DNA of 64,000 nucleotides from positions 186,001 to 250,000 of the forward strand of contig LT598466.1 of assembly GCA_900074745.1 (NCBI GenBank), given 5' to 3'. How positions within the stretch are numbered: the first letter of the stretch is position 1; each line of letters begins with the position of its first letter. Of this stretch, positions 17,136-27,771 are shown in pieces. Under the pieces are notes generated by a model. It saw nothing but the letters and a program-made list of their open reading frames with translations, searched no databases and was not told where the DNA came from. The DNA comes from Lachancea mirantina (Eukaryota; Ascomycota; Saccharomycetes; Saccharomycetales; Saccharomycetaceae). Position numbers and translations under genes: made by a program.

Positions 17136-17906
17136 TCATACGGAAATCGTCTTAACATCCAGTCCGCGCTTGACAAGTTGAGATAGAAGCTGTTCCGCGG
17201 AGACGGACCCAAACTCGATCACAAATTGCTTATACGAGAACTCTTCGCCGTCAGCCTTACGTTCTAACTTCTCCAGTGGAAACAAAAGCTGCATCAGTTT
17301 CCGTCTGCCGGCCGTGATCCGGAGTGTCTGACCGTCGATTTCTCCTTCGTAGTATATTTTGACCAGGTTTCCGTTCGCATCTTCCGCGACAGGAGCATCC
17401 GAACGTGAGGCCTTTGCCACCTGTTCGGCTTTCTGCAGTACTCGGTATCTCAGTTTCCAGCCAGTGGGCCCCAACTCTTTAATACGCGCAGATTTTTCCT
17501 TGGTGAGGTAATTGTCGATGCCACCCTCCTTGGATATAGTCCGTAACACCTTAGTGGTCATCTTAATGCTAATCTTCCTGTTCAATGTCTCACTCCAGAG
17601 ACCTTTTCTCACAATGTTAGGCAGCCAGCGTCTTCTCGTTTTCGTCTTACTTTCGGAAACGTTGTTACCGAACTGCAGAAAGGATCCACCGTAGAGCCCC
17701 TTATTGCTTTGCTTGAAAATTTGGGATTCACCATATTTGTACTCCGGGAACGATTTCCTGCTTTGTGGAATGAACACGGGCTTTTCATCGCCTGTCTTGA
17801 ACTCATGCGATTGTGCCACGCGTCTGGATTCCACCAGCCTCCATTCCCTGGATACTGGACCGGCTAGCGAAAAGGATCTGGTAAACTGTGAAAAATTGCG
17901 CAGCAT
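17136..17906 (-). CDS. MRPL24: Mitochondrial ribosomal protein bL28m
   Basis: 256 residues (yeast Mrpl24 258). Component of the large subunit of the mitochondrial ribosome. The first ~30 residues ([20 protein letters not shown]) are a presequence. The L28 core, about residues 70-150, is recognisable: [38 protein letters not shown] and [20 protein letters not shown], the last being the L28 signature. The C-terminal half is the mitochondrial extension. The ATG at 17906 is the first in frame. Position and strand fit YMR193W. Confidence 0.95.
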   Translation of the reverse strand: MLRNFSQFTRSFSLAGPVSREWRLVESRRVAQSHEFKTGDEKPVFIPQSRKSFPEYKYGESQIFKQSNKGLYGGSFLQFGNNVSESKTKTRRRWLPNIVRKGLWSETLNRKISIKMTTKVLRTISKEGGIDNYLTKEKSARIKELGPTGWKLRYRVLQKAEQVAKASRSDAPVAEDANGNLVKIYYEGEIDGQTLRITAGRRKLMQLLFPLEKLERKADGEEFSYKQFVIEFGSVSAEQLLSQLVKRGLDVKTISV

Positions 17907-18113
17907 GCTGCTATAGAACCTTCCCGGACTTCAATCAGAAGTTTGCCGAACCTGCCGCTCGCTGATCGTGATATCATTATCGATTGATTCCGGTTCCCTT
18001 CAGATTGAAATTTTTCGTGAGATTCGTACTCAATGATCTATATCAGAAGTTAAGCCCGTTGTCGAGTTTACAGGTACGTCAGCGAAGCGCGGCGAGCTAA
18101 CACTCAATTAAGT

Positions 18114-20408
18114 TTATTTCCATACTCTTTTCAGACCGTTGAATGCAGGCGGGAAATTTGTCTTTGGTGATGAGCGATTCTTGAGGGTTCGGTTTTCCTT
18201 CTCGAGGAACTCGATTTTTTCCTGCAGTTCTTGGTTTTCATTCATGACTTCAAGATTCCTAGCCATTGTCTTATCAATATCAGCACGTATATCAGAGGGG
18301 AGAGAAGCATCGGGATTCGGTAACGTTTGTTTGTTTATCTCTGCAGTCAGCTGTTTTTTCCATTGTGTAACTTCGCCGCGGAGGTCATTATTTTCATCCT
18401 GCAGAGTCTCCATTTTTAAGCGGTTAGCAATGAGTTCATTAGCAATGGTGACATGCTCGCGCGAGAGTAATCCATAATCTGTTTCCAGCTTTCGAATCTG
18501 TACTTGCAATTGCTTGTTTCTGATTCTCAGTGATTCGAATTGGGCCTCCTTTTGAGTCTCAAGTTGATGAATTTCATGATATTCGTTGACATACCTTCTC
18601 AAGGTGAGGGGTGTGAGCTTCATGTCCGCCATGGCGTCTTGCACAAATGCATTGAAATCGTAGTCCTGATCATTGATCACCGGGGCCCGTTTCTTATCGC
18701 TGCTATTTGAGACAGTCTTGAGAAGACTAGTAGACGAATTCCCCACCCCTTTTGAAAGACCCTCCGAGGAATTTCTCTCGCGAATCTGCTCCTTAGAGTA
18801 ATACATGAACAGCTCATTTTTCAGGAACTCTAGCAATTCATCGAAATGCAACTGGATAAGAGCTCCTTCGTTTTTCAACATCAAGACGACGGAAAATTTC
18901 AGGAGAGATTCCATTCCTTCGGCCATGAAGATGTCGTAAATCCTTAGAACGAACCCAAGAGGAAACTTATACGCAAAAAAGGTCAAAAACCATTGAGAGG
19001 CGTACATGGAAGAGCGAATACCCTGTCTTGCCAAATGATTGTATAATCCTGGTGAATGCTCCTCCAAAAGTCTTTCAAACTGATAAAGTTTGAGGTGGAG
19101 ACCAGGCATGTCCGGAAGGAAAAGCTCTCTGAGACCATATTTTTCCATTAACGCAACGAAAAGACCGAAGGCTTCTGAATCTGACTCACAATTAAGAAGT
19201 AGAGGTGTAACAATGAATGCCATGCCTTGTATGTACCCGACTTCAGAATCGTAAAGGGAATAAACTTTCGTAACATTGAACAATGAGTCCATCTTGTCTG
19301 GTGGAATGAATTTAGTTCTTGAAAGATCTCTTTTGATGGCACTTTCATGGCTAGAATGTTCACCCACTAATGATGCATATACTTCTTCGATTTCCTTGGA
19401 TTTTGAATTTGCCATTAATTGCCATATTATGCCTCTTACTTGTGGGGGAATCCCAGCTGAAACGTGTTTTTCCAATTCCTCGGACTCATTCTTGGCAACA
19501 GTCGCGTAGTCGTTGACGACTTTGGTCCAGAAAGGCCAGTCGATGACTGTCAGTTCTTCTAATTCTTCATCCTCAGAAGGAATTTCTTTCTGTTCGCCCC
19601 GATTTTGTAAGAACTGCGTAAAACTTGTTCTTAACAAATTAGCGCCGGCTTCGAAACCTCCTCTCCCCGATTTGGCCTTGAGCGCACTGCTTGTTAAGTT
19701 TTCCTGGAACCGATTTAATATGAGATCGAAATCGGCACTTTCCGAACGCTGGTGTGAAGCCCGAGGTGGTAAACTTGGCGGTGTCACATTAGCATGGGTC
19801 AATGCTACTCTTTTTCTAAATTCTTCTGATTTCATCTCTTCTTGAAGGGGTGGTGGCACGGCATGAACTCTTTCTTGTGCTTCTTCATGGTGCGCTTCCT
19901 CGTGTCTAGGTGGCAATGCAGGTTTGTGATCGGCACCGGCGGTATGAGAACTATGAGAGGTCTCACTTTTTTCTTCAATATGGATGATTTCACGCTCGAG
20001 TTTGAATTCTTCCTGTTTCAGAGCCTCTGTCAGCTTCCCCAGTGCTGAATCGCTTTCAATGGATGATTGCGACGAAATTCCGACGTTGTGCTGTTCCTTG
20101 ATTTCCGTTGATTGGAGAATGGCGGCTGTTTCGGGTAAGGGCTCAGCTTCTGGCTCTACTACGCTGTGTGTATCCTTTTCAGCAGGAGTATCAATATCGT
20201 CCTGTAAGATAGTAGTCTCCGGCAAGTTTTCAGCCGAATCGAAGTCTCGAACATTCTCGGCCCCTTGATTTTCCGGTTTCGAATCGTTTTCGGCCTTGTT
20301 GGTCTCATTTGTAGTTTCGTCGTCTGTCTTAGGTATTGAAATCTCTGCTTGAACCTCTACGTCTTCAGACGCATCAGTAACGGAAATCGGTTCACTCACT
20401 TTGCTCAT
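18114..20408 (-). CDS. GYP5: Rab GTPase-activating protein Gyp5/Gyl1
   Basis: 764 residues; yeast Gyp5 has 894 and its duplicate Gyl1 720. Gyp5 activates GTP hydrolysis on Ypt1 and Sec4 in exocytosis. The N-terminal ~240 residues are acidic and Pro-rich (PALPPRHEE, PSLPPRASHQ), likely SH3-binding. The TBC domain spans about 295-520. It holds the catalytic IxxDxxR motif (IKRDLSRT near 359) and YxQ (YIQGMAF near 393), so the GAP should be active; yeast Gyl1 is the copy reported as lacking activity. A coiled coil covers about 610-745. One gene stands for YPL249C and YMR192W. Confidence 0.95.
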   Translation of the reverse strand: MSKVSEPISVTDASEDVEVQAEISIPKTDDETTNETNKAENDSKPENQGAENVRDFDSAENLPETTILQDDIDTPAEKDTHSVVEPEAEPLPETAAILQSTEIKEQHNVGISSQSSIESDSALGKLTEALKQEEFKLEREIIHIEEKSETSHSSHTAGADHKPALPPRHEEAHHEEAQERVHAVPPPLQEEMKSEEFRKRVALTHANVTPPSLPPRASHQRSESADFDLILNRFQENLTSSALKAKSGRGGFEAGANLLRTSFTQFLQNRGEQKEIPSEDEELEELTVIDWPFWTKVVNDYATVAKNESEELEKHVSAGIPPQVRGIIWQLMANSKSKEIEEVYASLVGEHSSHESAIKRDLSRTKFIPPDKMDSLFNVTKVYSLYDSEVGYIQGMAFIVTPLLLNCESDSEAFGLFVALMEKYGLRELFLPDMPGLHLKLYQFERLLEEHSPGLYNHLARQGIRSSMYASQWFLTFFAYKFPLGFVLRIYDIFMAEGMESLLKFSVVLMLKNEGALIQLHFDELLEFLKNELFMYYSKEQIRERNSSEGLSKGVGNSSTSLLKTVSNSSDKKRAPVINDQDYDFNAFVQDAMADMKLTPLTLRRYVNEYHEIHQLETQKEAQFESLRIRNKQLQVQIRKLETDYGLLSREHVTIANELIANRLKMETLQDENNDLRGEVTQWKKQLTAEINKQTLPNPDASLPSDIRADIDKTMARNLEVMNENQELQEKIEFLEKENRTLKNRSSPKTNFPPAFNGLKRVWK

Positions 20409-20634
20409 TTTTCGCCATTTGTGTAACTTCTCTCAAGAAGATCATCATCTGATTTTCTTTAGCCCTTTTATTTCCTTTACTTAGATTGAATCCATAATGA
20501 AAAGCTAAGCAACCTGGTGAATGAATCGTCGTAAAACCACCGCAACACGTCAAGACAAAATTCAATCTAGCTGCCTTTTGATTAACAGGCAAACTCTCCC
20601 CGTGACAATTGCTAAGTGGAAAATGTCAACCCCA

Positions 20635-20980
20635 TCACATGTTGTCCGACATCTCGTAACCCATTTCTTCAAAGACATCTTTTATCTTGCACGCTTTTTC
20701 GTCTGCTATCATTTGTGCCAGCCTTAAACCGGTGTCTCTGAGCTCATTATAAGTTTTTAAATTCGCTATATGACGTGCTGAAAGCGCGTTTGCGTCTAGT
20801 TTTCTTCCTCTTCTTTGTTAGTTACTGTCCAGAGTTGTCGCTATATGACTCAGTAAATATTACTTACACGTCGTTTTCCGCGCTTTTGGAAGCGTATTCG
20901 TTTTCAAGGTGGGCTAACTCACTCTGGAGACCTTTAAGGATCTCCTCTTTCTTACTGATTCTTATCTGTGTGGTGTTCAT
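20635..20980 (-). CDS. SAE3: Meiotic recombination mediator Sae3 (two exons)
   Basis: Exon 1 20980-20868 and exon 2 20803-20635 give 93 residues (yeast Sae3 91, also spliced). Sae3 is the Swi5 family member that, with Mei5, helps Dmc1 form filaments on single-stranded DNA in meiosis. Exon 1 begins MNTTQIRISKKEEILKGLQ and is helical. Exon 2 contains YNELRDTGLRLAQMIADEK then CKIKDVFEEMGYEM, nearly identical to yeast. Donor is GTAAGT (20867), the branch point AACTAAC (20817-20823 as GTTAGTT) and the frame requires acceptor AAG at 20804, which is not the usual YAG, so the exact joint is inferred. It is divergent from SGS1. S. cerevisiae SAE3 lies on chromosome VIII, so this position is not shared. 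Confidence 0.9.
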
Positions 20981-21592
20981 TGTTGCGGCGATAGATTCGT
21001 GACTGTACTTTGGCTGGACGTTCCACTTTCAAGGAAGGTCTATGTGTGAATAAGCAGACACCCTTATAATATAGGTTCCTATAGCCGCTGAGATATCAAT
21101 ATCACTATATACGTTCTAGGTTCGTGATACCCTTTGATGTTAAAAGTTCACCTTAAAATGTACTCTGTTCAGCTGATATCTTCGTTGTTAAGTTTTACTT
21201 CGACTTCCATTTCTGCCATGTTGAAACAATTCTTTCATGAATTTAATGTTTTGCTTTTGTAATGTGGTATTTGTTATGTCTTGTTAGTTAACAGTTCTTT
21301 ATAAGAACAAGTAATCTGATAAACATACGTATCCACAGCAAAGTACCTGTCAGCACTCACTAATTTAATTATAGAGATTGTTTTCAAAGAAAGGGATTTT
21401 GGCCAACAGTACATGAACTGTTTTTTACTTGTGATAGAATTGACACATAAAACTCACACCAGAAAGCTAAAGGAGCGCTAAAAAACCAAGTAAAATTTCA
21501 ATTTTGAGTTAAAACTATCCGATTGATGTGTGGCAGTTTCTGAGATGGACAGCTTCGTGCCTTAGGGCTCGATTACGGTGAAAGATGTGTTC
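20981..21592. other. Divergent promoter region SAE3 / SGS1
   Basis: 612 AT-rich bases between two recombination genes. TAGCCGCTGA at 21082-21091 is one base off the URS1 consensus TAGCCGCCGA used by Ume6 to control meiotic genes, but the mismatch falls in the core. No other clear site. Confidence 0.4.
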
Positions 21593-24500
21593 ATGTCGGT
21601 CCAATTGAATTTATCATTTCTCACGAAACCTCATCTCGAACGCGATGTTGAACATCAACATGAGCCGGAGATCCATGGAACACCAAAAATAGTTTGGCAC
21701 ATACATCAATGGGCTGCTAGGGCCATGCAAGACAACCTGCAAGCTCAAATCCTCTGGATCAAACGACAGAAAGCTTTTGAGCCGAAAAAAGAGCTTTTAG
21801 AACGCATTTTAAATGATAATCAAGGTCACAAACGTGCCCGACAAATCAGTGACAGTGGTCCCAGTCAACAAATATCGGCGATGGCACCTCGAAATATGGC
21901 AGAGAGGGAGCAAAAGAATGATTTATACGATTTAACGGAAAATTCAAGGTCAGCAGCTGATGTAAGTGATACTGATCCCATAGTGGTACGACCTGGCGCT
22001 GACACGATCAGCTCGGTTTCTAGCGAAAATGCACAACCAGTACGTTCTCGTTTAACTGACAACCATCCCTCCAGTTCACGTTCACGTATTTCCAATAAAA
22101 GCTCTGATAGAACTAGATCCAACGGAACGGAGCCCTCTCCAAGACCTGGATCTATACCCGCTACAGCATTGGTGGAGTCCAATAACACCAAATCCAGCAC
22201 CTGCATTTCCGCTGCAGAAATGCAACCCGGCAAACAACCGCCCAAGCGAAGCTTAAGAATGAAAGCAGACACAGCAAATTTAACAGCGGTGCAGGCACCG
22301 TCGGGAGAATCATACGAAAGTCATACCGTTTCAGTGCAGGGACAACTCGTGAATGTATTAAAACAACAGTCCAAAATACTTATGCAAATGTGCTCTCTTA
22401 TCGCGTCTCCATCAATGTCAGAGGACGCAAAAAAGAGACAAGTTCAAACGACTTTGAGTCCCTCAATTGTTCAACTAAATCGAAAAATATTGCACCTTGA
22501 ATCAATTGTGAACGATTCGGATGCTGCTACTCCATCAAATACAGGTCGCATGATCGTGTCTGCCGTTCAATCCTCACAAAAAGAAGTCTCAAGTACCGCT
22601 CAACCCCCCATAAATGAAGGTATTATGACTGTGCTCGATGTTGATAAGGAAGTGGAGATTAATAACGCTAATGATGGAGTACACTATGATGATATTGATG
22701 ATGATGAACCACTGGTAATATCTCAGCACAAAGTTGTAACGGATGAGCGAACATCACGGTCGCTAAGACAGCACACAAAGGTTAATTACAGGCTTCCGAC
22801 AATGGAAGACAGTTTTGCATATAGAGTGGGTAATAATGAGTTGAGAGCTAGCAATGAAGAAGAAGATCGAACTATGGAAGCGGAAGAGGAAGACTCAAAC
22901 TTTTTGCATACCATTGATGAAGATCAAAACGAGGTTCGTGCTAGTGACGAGGAATTTATCGAAGATGGACTCGAAAAATTTCTGGATGAAACCATAGATG
23001 GTGAATACCATGATACCAACGGCAATGTTTCGGATAGTAACGTAGAAGACGGCGACAACTCTACAGCAGCTTCTCATGTCAGGGTGATCGACACCAATGT
23101 TGAATTTGTCGATTCATCTCCCATTCAGTCGAGGCACAGTGACGACGTTGCTAACGTTCATGTTAACAAGTTCTTGCCACCTACTTTTCCTAATAATGGG
23201 ATTACCGACGTGGACTATGATCCGATCGTTGACAGCATCCAGCAAACATTTCAACCGACAAGTTCGAATGCTCTAAATCAATCTGAAAACTTCGAAACCC
23301 TAGAGTTTAGCGAAAGTCGAAGAAGTTTGCAGGCTTCGGAAAGTGTTGATGATATATTCACCAACAGTGATTTGGATGATTTCGAGGATTTCGACGCAGA
23401 GAGGGAGAATAATACCCAAATAGCAGACCTACGGAGCCTTGACGATGATTTGCAGATAATTTCAGAGCAGAGGCTAGTACAACCCGCTTCCTCACCTTTA
23501 CGTGTAAAAGATGAGATGACGGAGGTGGAGCCTTTCATGAGAGGTCGTGATAATTCTCCGACACCTACTCAGCTACAGAACAAACATCTTGATAGCCGCA
23601 GGAACGAGCCTCGATTTGCATGGACGGATGAACTTTATTATAAGTTGCATAACATTTTCAAGTTGCCTGGTTTTCGTCCACATCAATTAGACGCGGTAAA
23701 TGCAACTTTGGAAGGAAAAGACGTTTTCGTCTTGATGCCTACTGGTGGTGGGAAGTCGTTATGCTATCAATTGCCCGCACTCATAAAATCTGGAAATACG
23801 CGTGGCACCACCGTTGTTATCTCCCCCCTCATTTCCTTGATGCAAGATCAAGTCGAACACCTTTTGGCCAAAAAGATTAAAGCGTCAATGTTCAGTTCCA
23901 AAGGTACTGCTGACCAAAGAAGGCAAACTTTCAATCTATTCATCAATGGGCTTCTCGATTTGATTTACATATCGCCCGAAATGATAAGTGCATCGGAGCA
24001 ATGTAAGAAGGCGATTAACAAATTACACAGGGATAATAAATTAGCCCGAATTGTTGTTGATGAAGCACATTGCGTGTCGAACTGGGGTCATGATTTTAGA
24101 CCTGATTACAAAGAATTGCATTATTTCAAGACCGAATATCCGGATGTACCGGTCATTGCTTTAACAGCTACGGCTAGCGAACAAGTTAGAATGGATATTG
24201 TCCACAATCTGAAACTCCACAACCCTGTCTTGCTGAAACAAAGTTTTAATCGAACCAACCTCTATTATCAGGTATGCAAAAAGGGCAAAAATGCCATATT
24301 TGAACTTTGTCAAGAAATCAAATCTAAGTTTGCCGGCCAAACTGGCATTATTTACTGCCATTCGAAGAATTCCTGTGAACAAACATCAGAATTATTACAA
24401 AAGAACGGTATTCTATGTGCCTTTTATCACGCAGGGATGGAACCTGAGGAGAGAGTGGACGTTCAGCAGGCATGGCAATCTGATCGAATTCGCGTCATAT

Positions 24501-25894
24501 GTGCAACGGTCGCTTTTGGAATGGGAATAGATAAGCCCGACGTGAGATTTGTCTATCATCTGACTGTGCCGAGAACACTTGAGGGATATTATCAAGAAAC
24601 TGGACGTGCAGGGAGAGATGGTAATTTTTCTTACTGTACAATGTTCTACACCTTTCGTGATGTAAGGACTATCCAGACGTTAATCCAGAAGGACCAAAAT
24701 CTCGATAAAGAGAACAAGGAGAAACATCTCATCAAGCTTCAACAGGTAATGCAGTATTGCGAAAACAAAACCGACTGCAGACGTAAGCTCGTTCTATCGT
24801 ACTTCAACGAAGACTTCAATTCTCGTCTATGCCAAAAAAATTGTGACAATTGCCGAAACACTCAGAATGCAATAACAGAGTCGCGAGACGTAACACCCGA
24901 AGCTACAAATATCGTCAAATTGGTCCGTTCCATCCAAGATGAGAAAGTCACGCTGATACATTGCCAAGATATTTACAAAGGATCAAAAAGTGCAAAGATC
25001 ATACAAGCAGGGCACGATAATCTGGAATATCACGGCAGCGGTAGAGACACGTCGAAGCCAGATCTTGAACGCATATTCTTTCACCTTGTGACCACTCAAG
25101 TTTTGCAAGAATACGCAGTAATGAATGGGCGTGGGTTCGCCTCGAATTACGTCAGAATTGGTCCCAAAGCACGACAGCTGCTCGCGGGGAAGCTCAGTAT
25201 TAAAATGCAGTTTGCTATTACTAATGAGTCCTCAAAAACTGGGAGGCCGCCGTCAGCCACTTGTCAAACCAATGATAATGCGAAAGAGCCGTCAAACAAG
25301 GCAACAGACGCACCCATCGTTACTGAGCAGGGTAGTATCAATGCTTTCGCATATCGACCCCATGAGGATTCAGCGGTTTTTGACTTCAATCAGGTTGTTG
25401 CAAAGGAAAAAACGAGCCCATTTTTGAAACTTAAGGATGCAGCCATCAGAGCGGCTAACAGGCTCTCCTTTCAGAGTTATACCTCACTAATCTCTGATGG
25501 GGCGCTCAAACAGATCTCTATAACACTACCGACAACAAGCTCCGATTTTTCACGAATTCCAGGTGTTTTTCATTTTTACGAGGCCTTTAAGGCGCTAGAA
25601 CCTACTATCTTAGAGATCAAAAATCTTGCTACCCGATCCGAAGACAAAGCTTCGGCAACTGGACAACATTCTCCTTGGTTTACCGATGGGGTGGAATTCC
25701 TTGATGCTGATGATCAAGAGGAAAATGAGGCAATCATAGAACAGATACGGAAATCTCAATTCGTGTCGCAGCGCTCAGCTACAGGGTTTACTCAGGCCAG
25801 GAGCTCCAAAAAACAGACCACTCAGAAAAGTCAAGGCAAATACAGGCGGGGATACAAGTCTAAATATAATGGGAAATCATGGAGTAAAAAATAA
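21593..25894 (+). CDS. SGS1: RecQ-family DNA helicase Sgs1
   Basis: 1433 residues from the ATG at 21593 (yeast 1447); five codons upstream is only an in-frame GTG. Sgs1 with Top3-Rmi1 dissolves double Holliday junctions and with Dna2 resects breaks. Residues 1-680 are acidic and low in fold, with the Top3-binding region expected at the extreme N-terminus. The helicase core starts near 690: Walker A PTGGGKS 716-722, DEAH 823-826, then GIIYCHSK, ATVAFGMGIDKPDVRF and QETGRAGRDG. A RecQ C-terminal zinc module (CRRKLVLSYFNE...CQKNCDNCRN) and winged helix follow, and an HRDC-like segment at about 1270-1335. The C-terminus is basic (RRGYKSKYNGKSWSKK). Strand and place fit YMR190C. Confidence 0.97.
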   Translation: MSVQLNLSFLTKPHLERDVEHQHEPEIHGTPKIVWHIHQWAARAMQDNLQAQILWIKRQKAFEPKKELLERILNDNQGHKRARQISDSGPSQQISAMAPRNMAEREQKNDLYDLTENSRSAADVSDTDPIVVRPGADTISSVSSENAQPVRSRLTDNHPSSSRSRISNKSSDRTRSNGTEPSPRPGSIPATALVESNNTKSSTCISAAEMQPGKQPPKRSLRMKADTANLTAVQAPSGESYESHTVSVQGQLVNVLKQQSKILMQMCSLIASPSMSEDAKKRQVQTTLSPSIVQLNRKILHLESIVNDSDAATPSNTGRMIVSAVQSSQKEVSSTAQPPINEGIMTVLDVDKEVEINNANDGVHYDDIDDDEPLVISQHKVVTDERTSRSLRQHTKVNYRLPTMEDSFAYRVGNNELRASNEEEDRTMEAEEEDSNFLHTIDEDQNEVRASDEEFIEDGLEKFLDETIDGEYHDTNGNVSDSNVEDGDNSTAASHVRVIDTNVEFVDSSPIQSRHSDDVANVHVNKFLPPTFPNNGITDVDYDPIVDSIQQTFQPTSSNALNQSENFETLEFSESRRSLQASESVDDIFTNSDLDDFEDFDAERENNTQIADLRSLDDDLQIISEQRLVQPASSPLRVKDEMTEVEPFMRGRDNSPTPTQLQNKHLDSRRNEPRFAWTDELYYKLHNIFKLPGFRPHQLDAVNATLEGKDVFVLMPTGGGKSLCYQLPALIKSGNTRGTTVVISPLISLMQDQVEHLLAKKIKASMFSSKGTADQRRQTFNLFINGLLDLIYISPEMISASEQCKKAINKLHRDNKLARIVVDEAHCVSNWGHDFRPDYKELHYFKTEYPDVPVIALTATASEQVRMDIVHNLKLHNPVLLKQSFNRTNLYYQVCKKGKNAIFELCQEIKSKFAGQTGIIYCHSKNSCEQTSELLQKNGILCAFYHAGMEPEERVDVQQAWQSDRIRVICATVAFGMGIDKPDVRFVYHLTVPRTLEGYYQETGRAGRDGNFSYCTMFYTFRDVRTIQTLIQKDQNLDKENKEKHLIKLQQVMQYCENKTDCRRKLVLSYFNEDFNSRLCQKNCDNCRNTQNAITESRDVTPEATNIVKLVRSIQDEKVTLIHCQDIYKGSKSAKIIQAGHDNLEYHGSGRDTSKPDLERIFFHLVTTQVLQEYAVMNGRGFASNYVRIGPKARQLLAGKLSIKMQFAITNESSKTGRPPSATCQTNDNAKEPSNKATDAPIVTEQGSINAFAYRPHEDSAVFDFNQVVAKEKTSPFLKLKDAAIRAANRLSFQSYTSLISDGALKQISITLPTTSSDFSRIPGVFHFYEAFKALEPTILEIKNLATRSEDKASATGQHSPWFTDGVEFLDADDQEENEAIIEQIRKSQFVSQRSATGFTQARSSKKQTTQKSQGKYRRGYKSKYNGKSWSKK

Positions 25895-25992
25895 GGTCAG
25901 CATATGAAAACATGAAATCAAAACCAAGCATTATGAATTATTATTACAATGTCAAGTTATATATTTAATGAAATCCTTATCCCAGGACAGAT

Positions 25993-27771
25993 TTACGCCT
26001 CGGACTTAATGACCTCGGTGTCCCCATCTGTCTTCGAGTTATAAAGCACGATACCATTTTCCCTCGCATGACGCTTTTCTTCACGCTTGTAAAACCATAG
26101 GACAACAAGAGTCCAAGCGGAAAGACAAAATGCGCTTACCGCAGTCCATGTGTAACCCTTCAAGAAACGAGGAGCATCGACAGTCTTCCACACCAAAACG
26201 GACATGAAGGCGGTAGTTGTCTGAGCGAGCATATTCATGGTGACCAATGTCACGCTTCTAGATTGTGCGTCACGACGACAAATGTCGTTTTGCCACGAAT
26301 ATAATACTGGGGCCATAGCCCAACCAAAATATTGCAACATGAAAGCGAACCATTTAGCGCCCTCTGGAACATCCCAAGCGGCTAAAATCACGTTACCAAT
26401 AAAATTGAATACTTGAGTCACAACGATAGCACCCCACCTGCTATGAAATTTATCGGCAAAAATACCGGTCGAAAACAGATATATCATACCGAGAGCAGGT
26501 GTAATCATACTCAAGTGATTTAATTTGGGAATCGAATATCTTGTCGCTCCGGCCGAATTTTTTAAAGATTTCAACCAAAGAAGGTAGGCGCCTGATGTTC
26601 CGTTGTTGTTGTTCCAGCAGAATATATTCCAAATCGTCAAAATATAGATTTTCCAGTCGAGGAAGATAGACTTCCAAACTTTAATGTCTAGGAATTTGCT
26701 GGAGAAGTCCGATTTTGCCGTGTTGTTTTCCTTTAGCCTTCTGCGAGCCAATCTGATCTCGTCGTCGCTGAGGAAGATGGAGTAACAGTTGTAGGGATCA
26801 CCGGGCAGCGAGTAAAAACCGATGATACCGACTGCCACAGAGACAATAGCATCGATAATGAAATTCCATCTCCACCCGGCCAATCCGTTGACGCCGTTCA
26901 TAGTCGCATACACAGCCGCCTGGATACCACCGGCCGAAAGAATGCCTGCATATTGGCCAAGGTAGTAGAAAGCAGAACGACGCACCATTTCATCGTGTTT
27001 GTAGAAACACCCAAACAAATACTGGTACGCCAAATACGAGGGCGCCTCAAACGCGCCAATGAAGAACCGTATAGCCTTCAAATGAGCGACAGAGTCGACT
27101 TTCGCGGCACCGACGGTCAAAAGCGACCAAGCGATGTCCAGCGAGGGTAAAAGGTAGTTCAAGGGCACTTTATTCAAGACGAACAAAAACGGAACCTGGA
27201 AAACGATGTTTCCTATGGTGTACATGACTTGCACGTGAACAAGGTCATTGCCCTTAAAATGAAGCTCCTCACGCATACCCGACACGTACGCATTGTTCAG
27301 GTTAACGGTGTCCAGATACTTGACCCAGTAGGCGATGCAAGAATAAAAAGCAAGCAAAACGTCCAGTTTCAAAAGCAGTTTTTTCTCTTTGGTCGAAAGG
27401 TCAGGTCCAAACCACTGGTACCACTTGTTTTTTTTCGTCTTAGTGGGAGCCACACGGTACTCCTGTTCGTTGAAAAACGACCACCATTTCCGGTTTGCCT
27501 CGTCTTTGTATTCCAAGTTCGAATCTGCAAGTTCCGTCGTCGAAGCCGCGCTCCCGTCGCTGACACTCAATTTCGTCTTGTCATTCGAGCTTTCAAAATC
27601 ACCGGCCCCAGACTCGTCTAACGAACCCGACTTTTCGAGCTTCTCCTCCTCATCATCCACAACTCTTCTCACTGGGAGAAACCCCCATTTCAGACGTTTC
27701 CATGGATCTATGACTAGTTCTCTAGCCAGGCCATCCATTCCTGAAACCAAATTCTTGGCTACACCACTCAT
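25993..27771 (-). CDS. SEO1: Allantoate-permease-family transporter, Seo1-like
   Basis: 592 residues from the ATG at 27771 (yeast Seo1 593). Seo1 is a plasma membrane member of the Dal5 family of major facilitator transporters, linked to sensitivity to ethionine sulfoxide; its natural substrate is not established. Matches to Seo1 run end to end: [13 protein letters not shown] near the start, [62 protein letters not shown] and [20 protein letters not shown]. About 12 membrane spans occupy residues 145-560. An in-frame ATG at 27876 lies upstream of the TATA box, so the shorter start is chosen. S. cerevisiae has SEO1 near a telomere (YAL067C), and no such gene is expected between SGS1 and GCV2. 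Confidence 0.88.
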   Translation of the reverse strand: MSGVAKNLVSGMDGLARELVIDPWKRLKWGFLPVRRVVDDEEEKLEKSGSLDESGAGDFESSNDKTKLSVSDGSAASTTELADSNLEYKDEANRKWWSFFNEQEYRVAPTKTKKNKWYQWFGPDLSTKEKKLLLKLDVLLAFYSCIAYWVKYLDTVNLNNAYVSGMREELHFKGNDLVHVQVMYTIGNIVFQVPFLFVLNKVPLNYLLPSLDIAWSLLTVGAAKVDSVAHLKAIRFFIGAFEAPSYLAYQYLFGCFYKHDEMVRRSAFYYLGQYAGILSAGGIQAAVYATMNGVNGLAGWRWNFIIDAIVSVAVGIIGFYSLPGDPYNCYSIFLSDDEIRLARRRLKENNTAKSDFSSKFLDIKVWKSIFLDWKIYILTIWNIFCWNNNNGTSGAYLLWLKSLKNSAGATRYSIPKLNHLSMITPALGMIYLFSTGIFADKFHSRWGAIVVTQVFNFIGNVILAAWDVPEGAKWFAFMLQYFGWAMAPVLYSWQNDICRRDAQSRSVTLVTMNMLAQTTTAFMSVLVWKTVDAPRFLKGYTWTAVSAFCLSAWTLVVLWFYKREEKRHARENGIVLYNSKTDGDTEVIKSEA

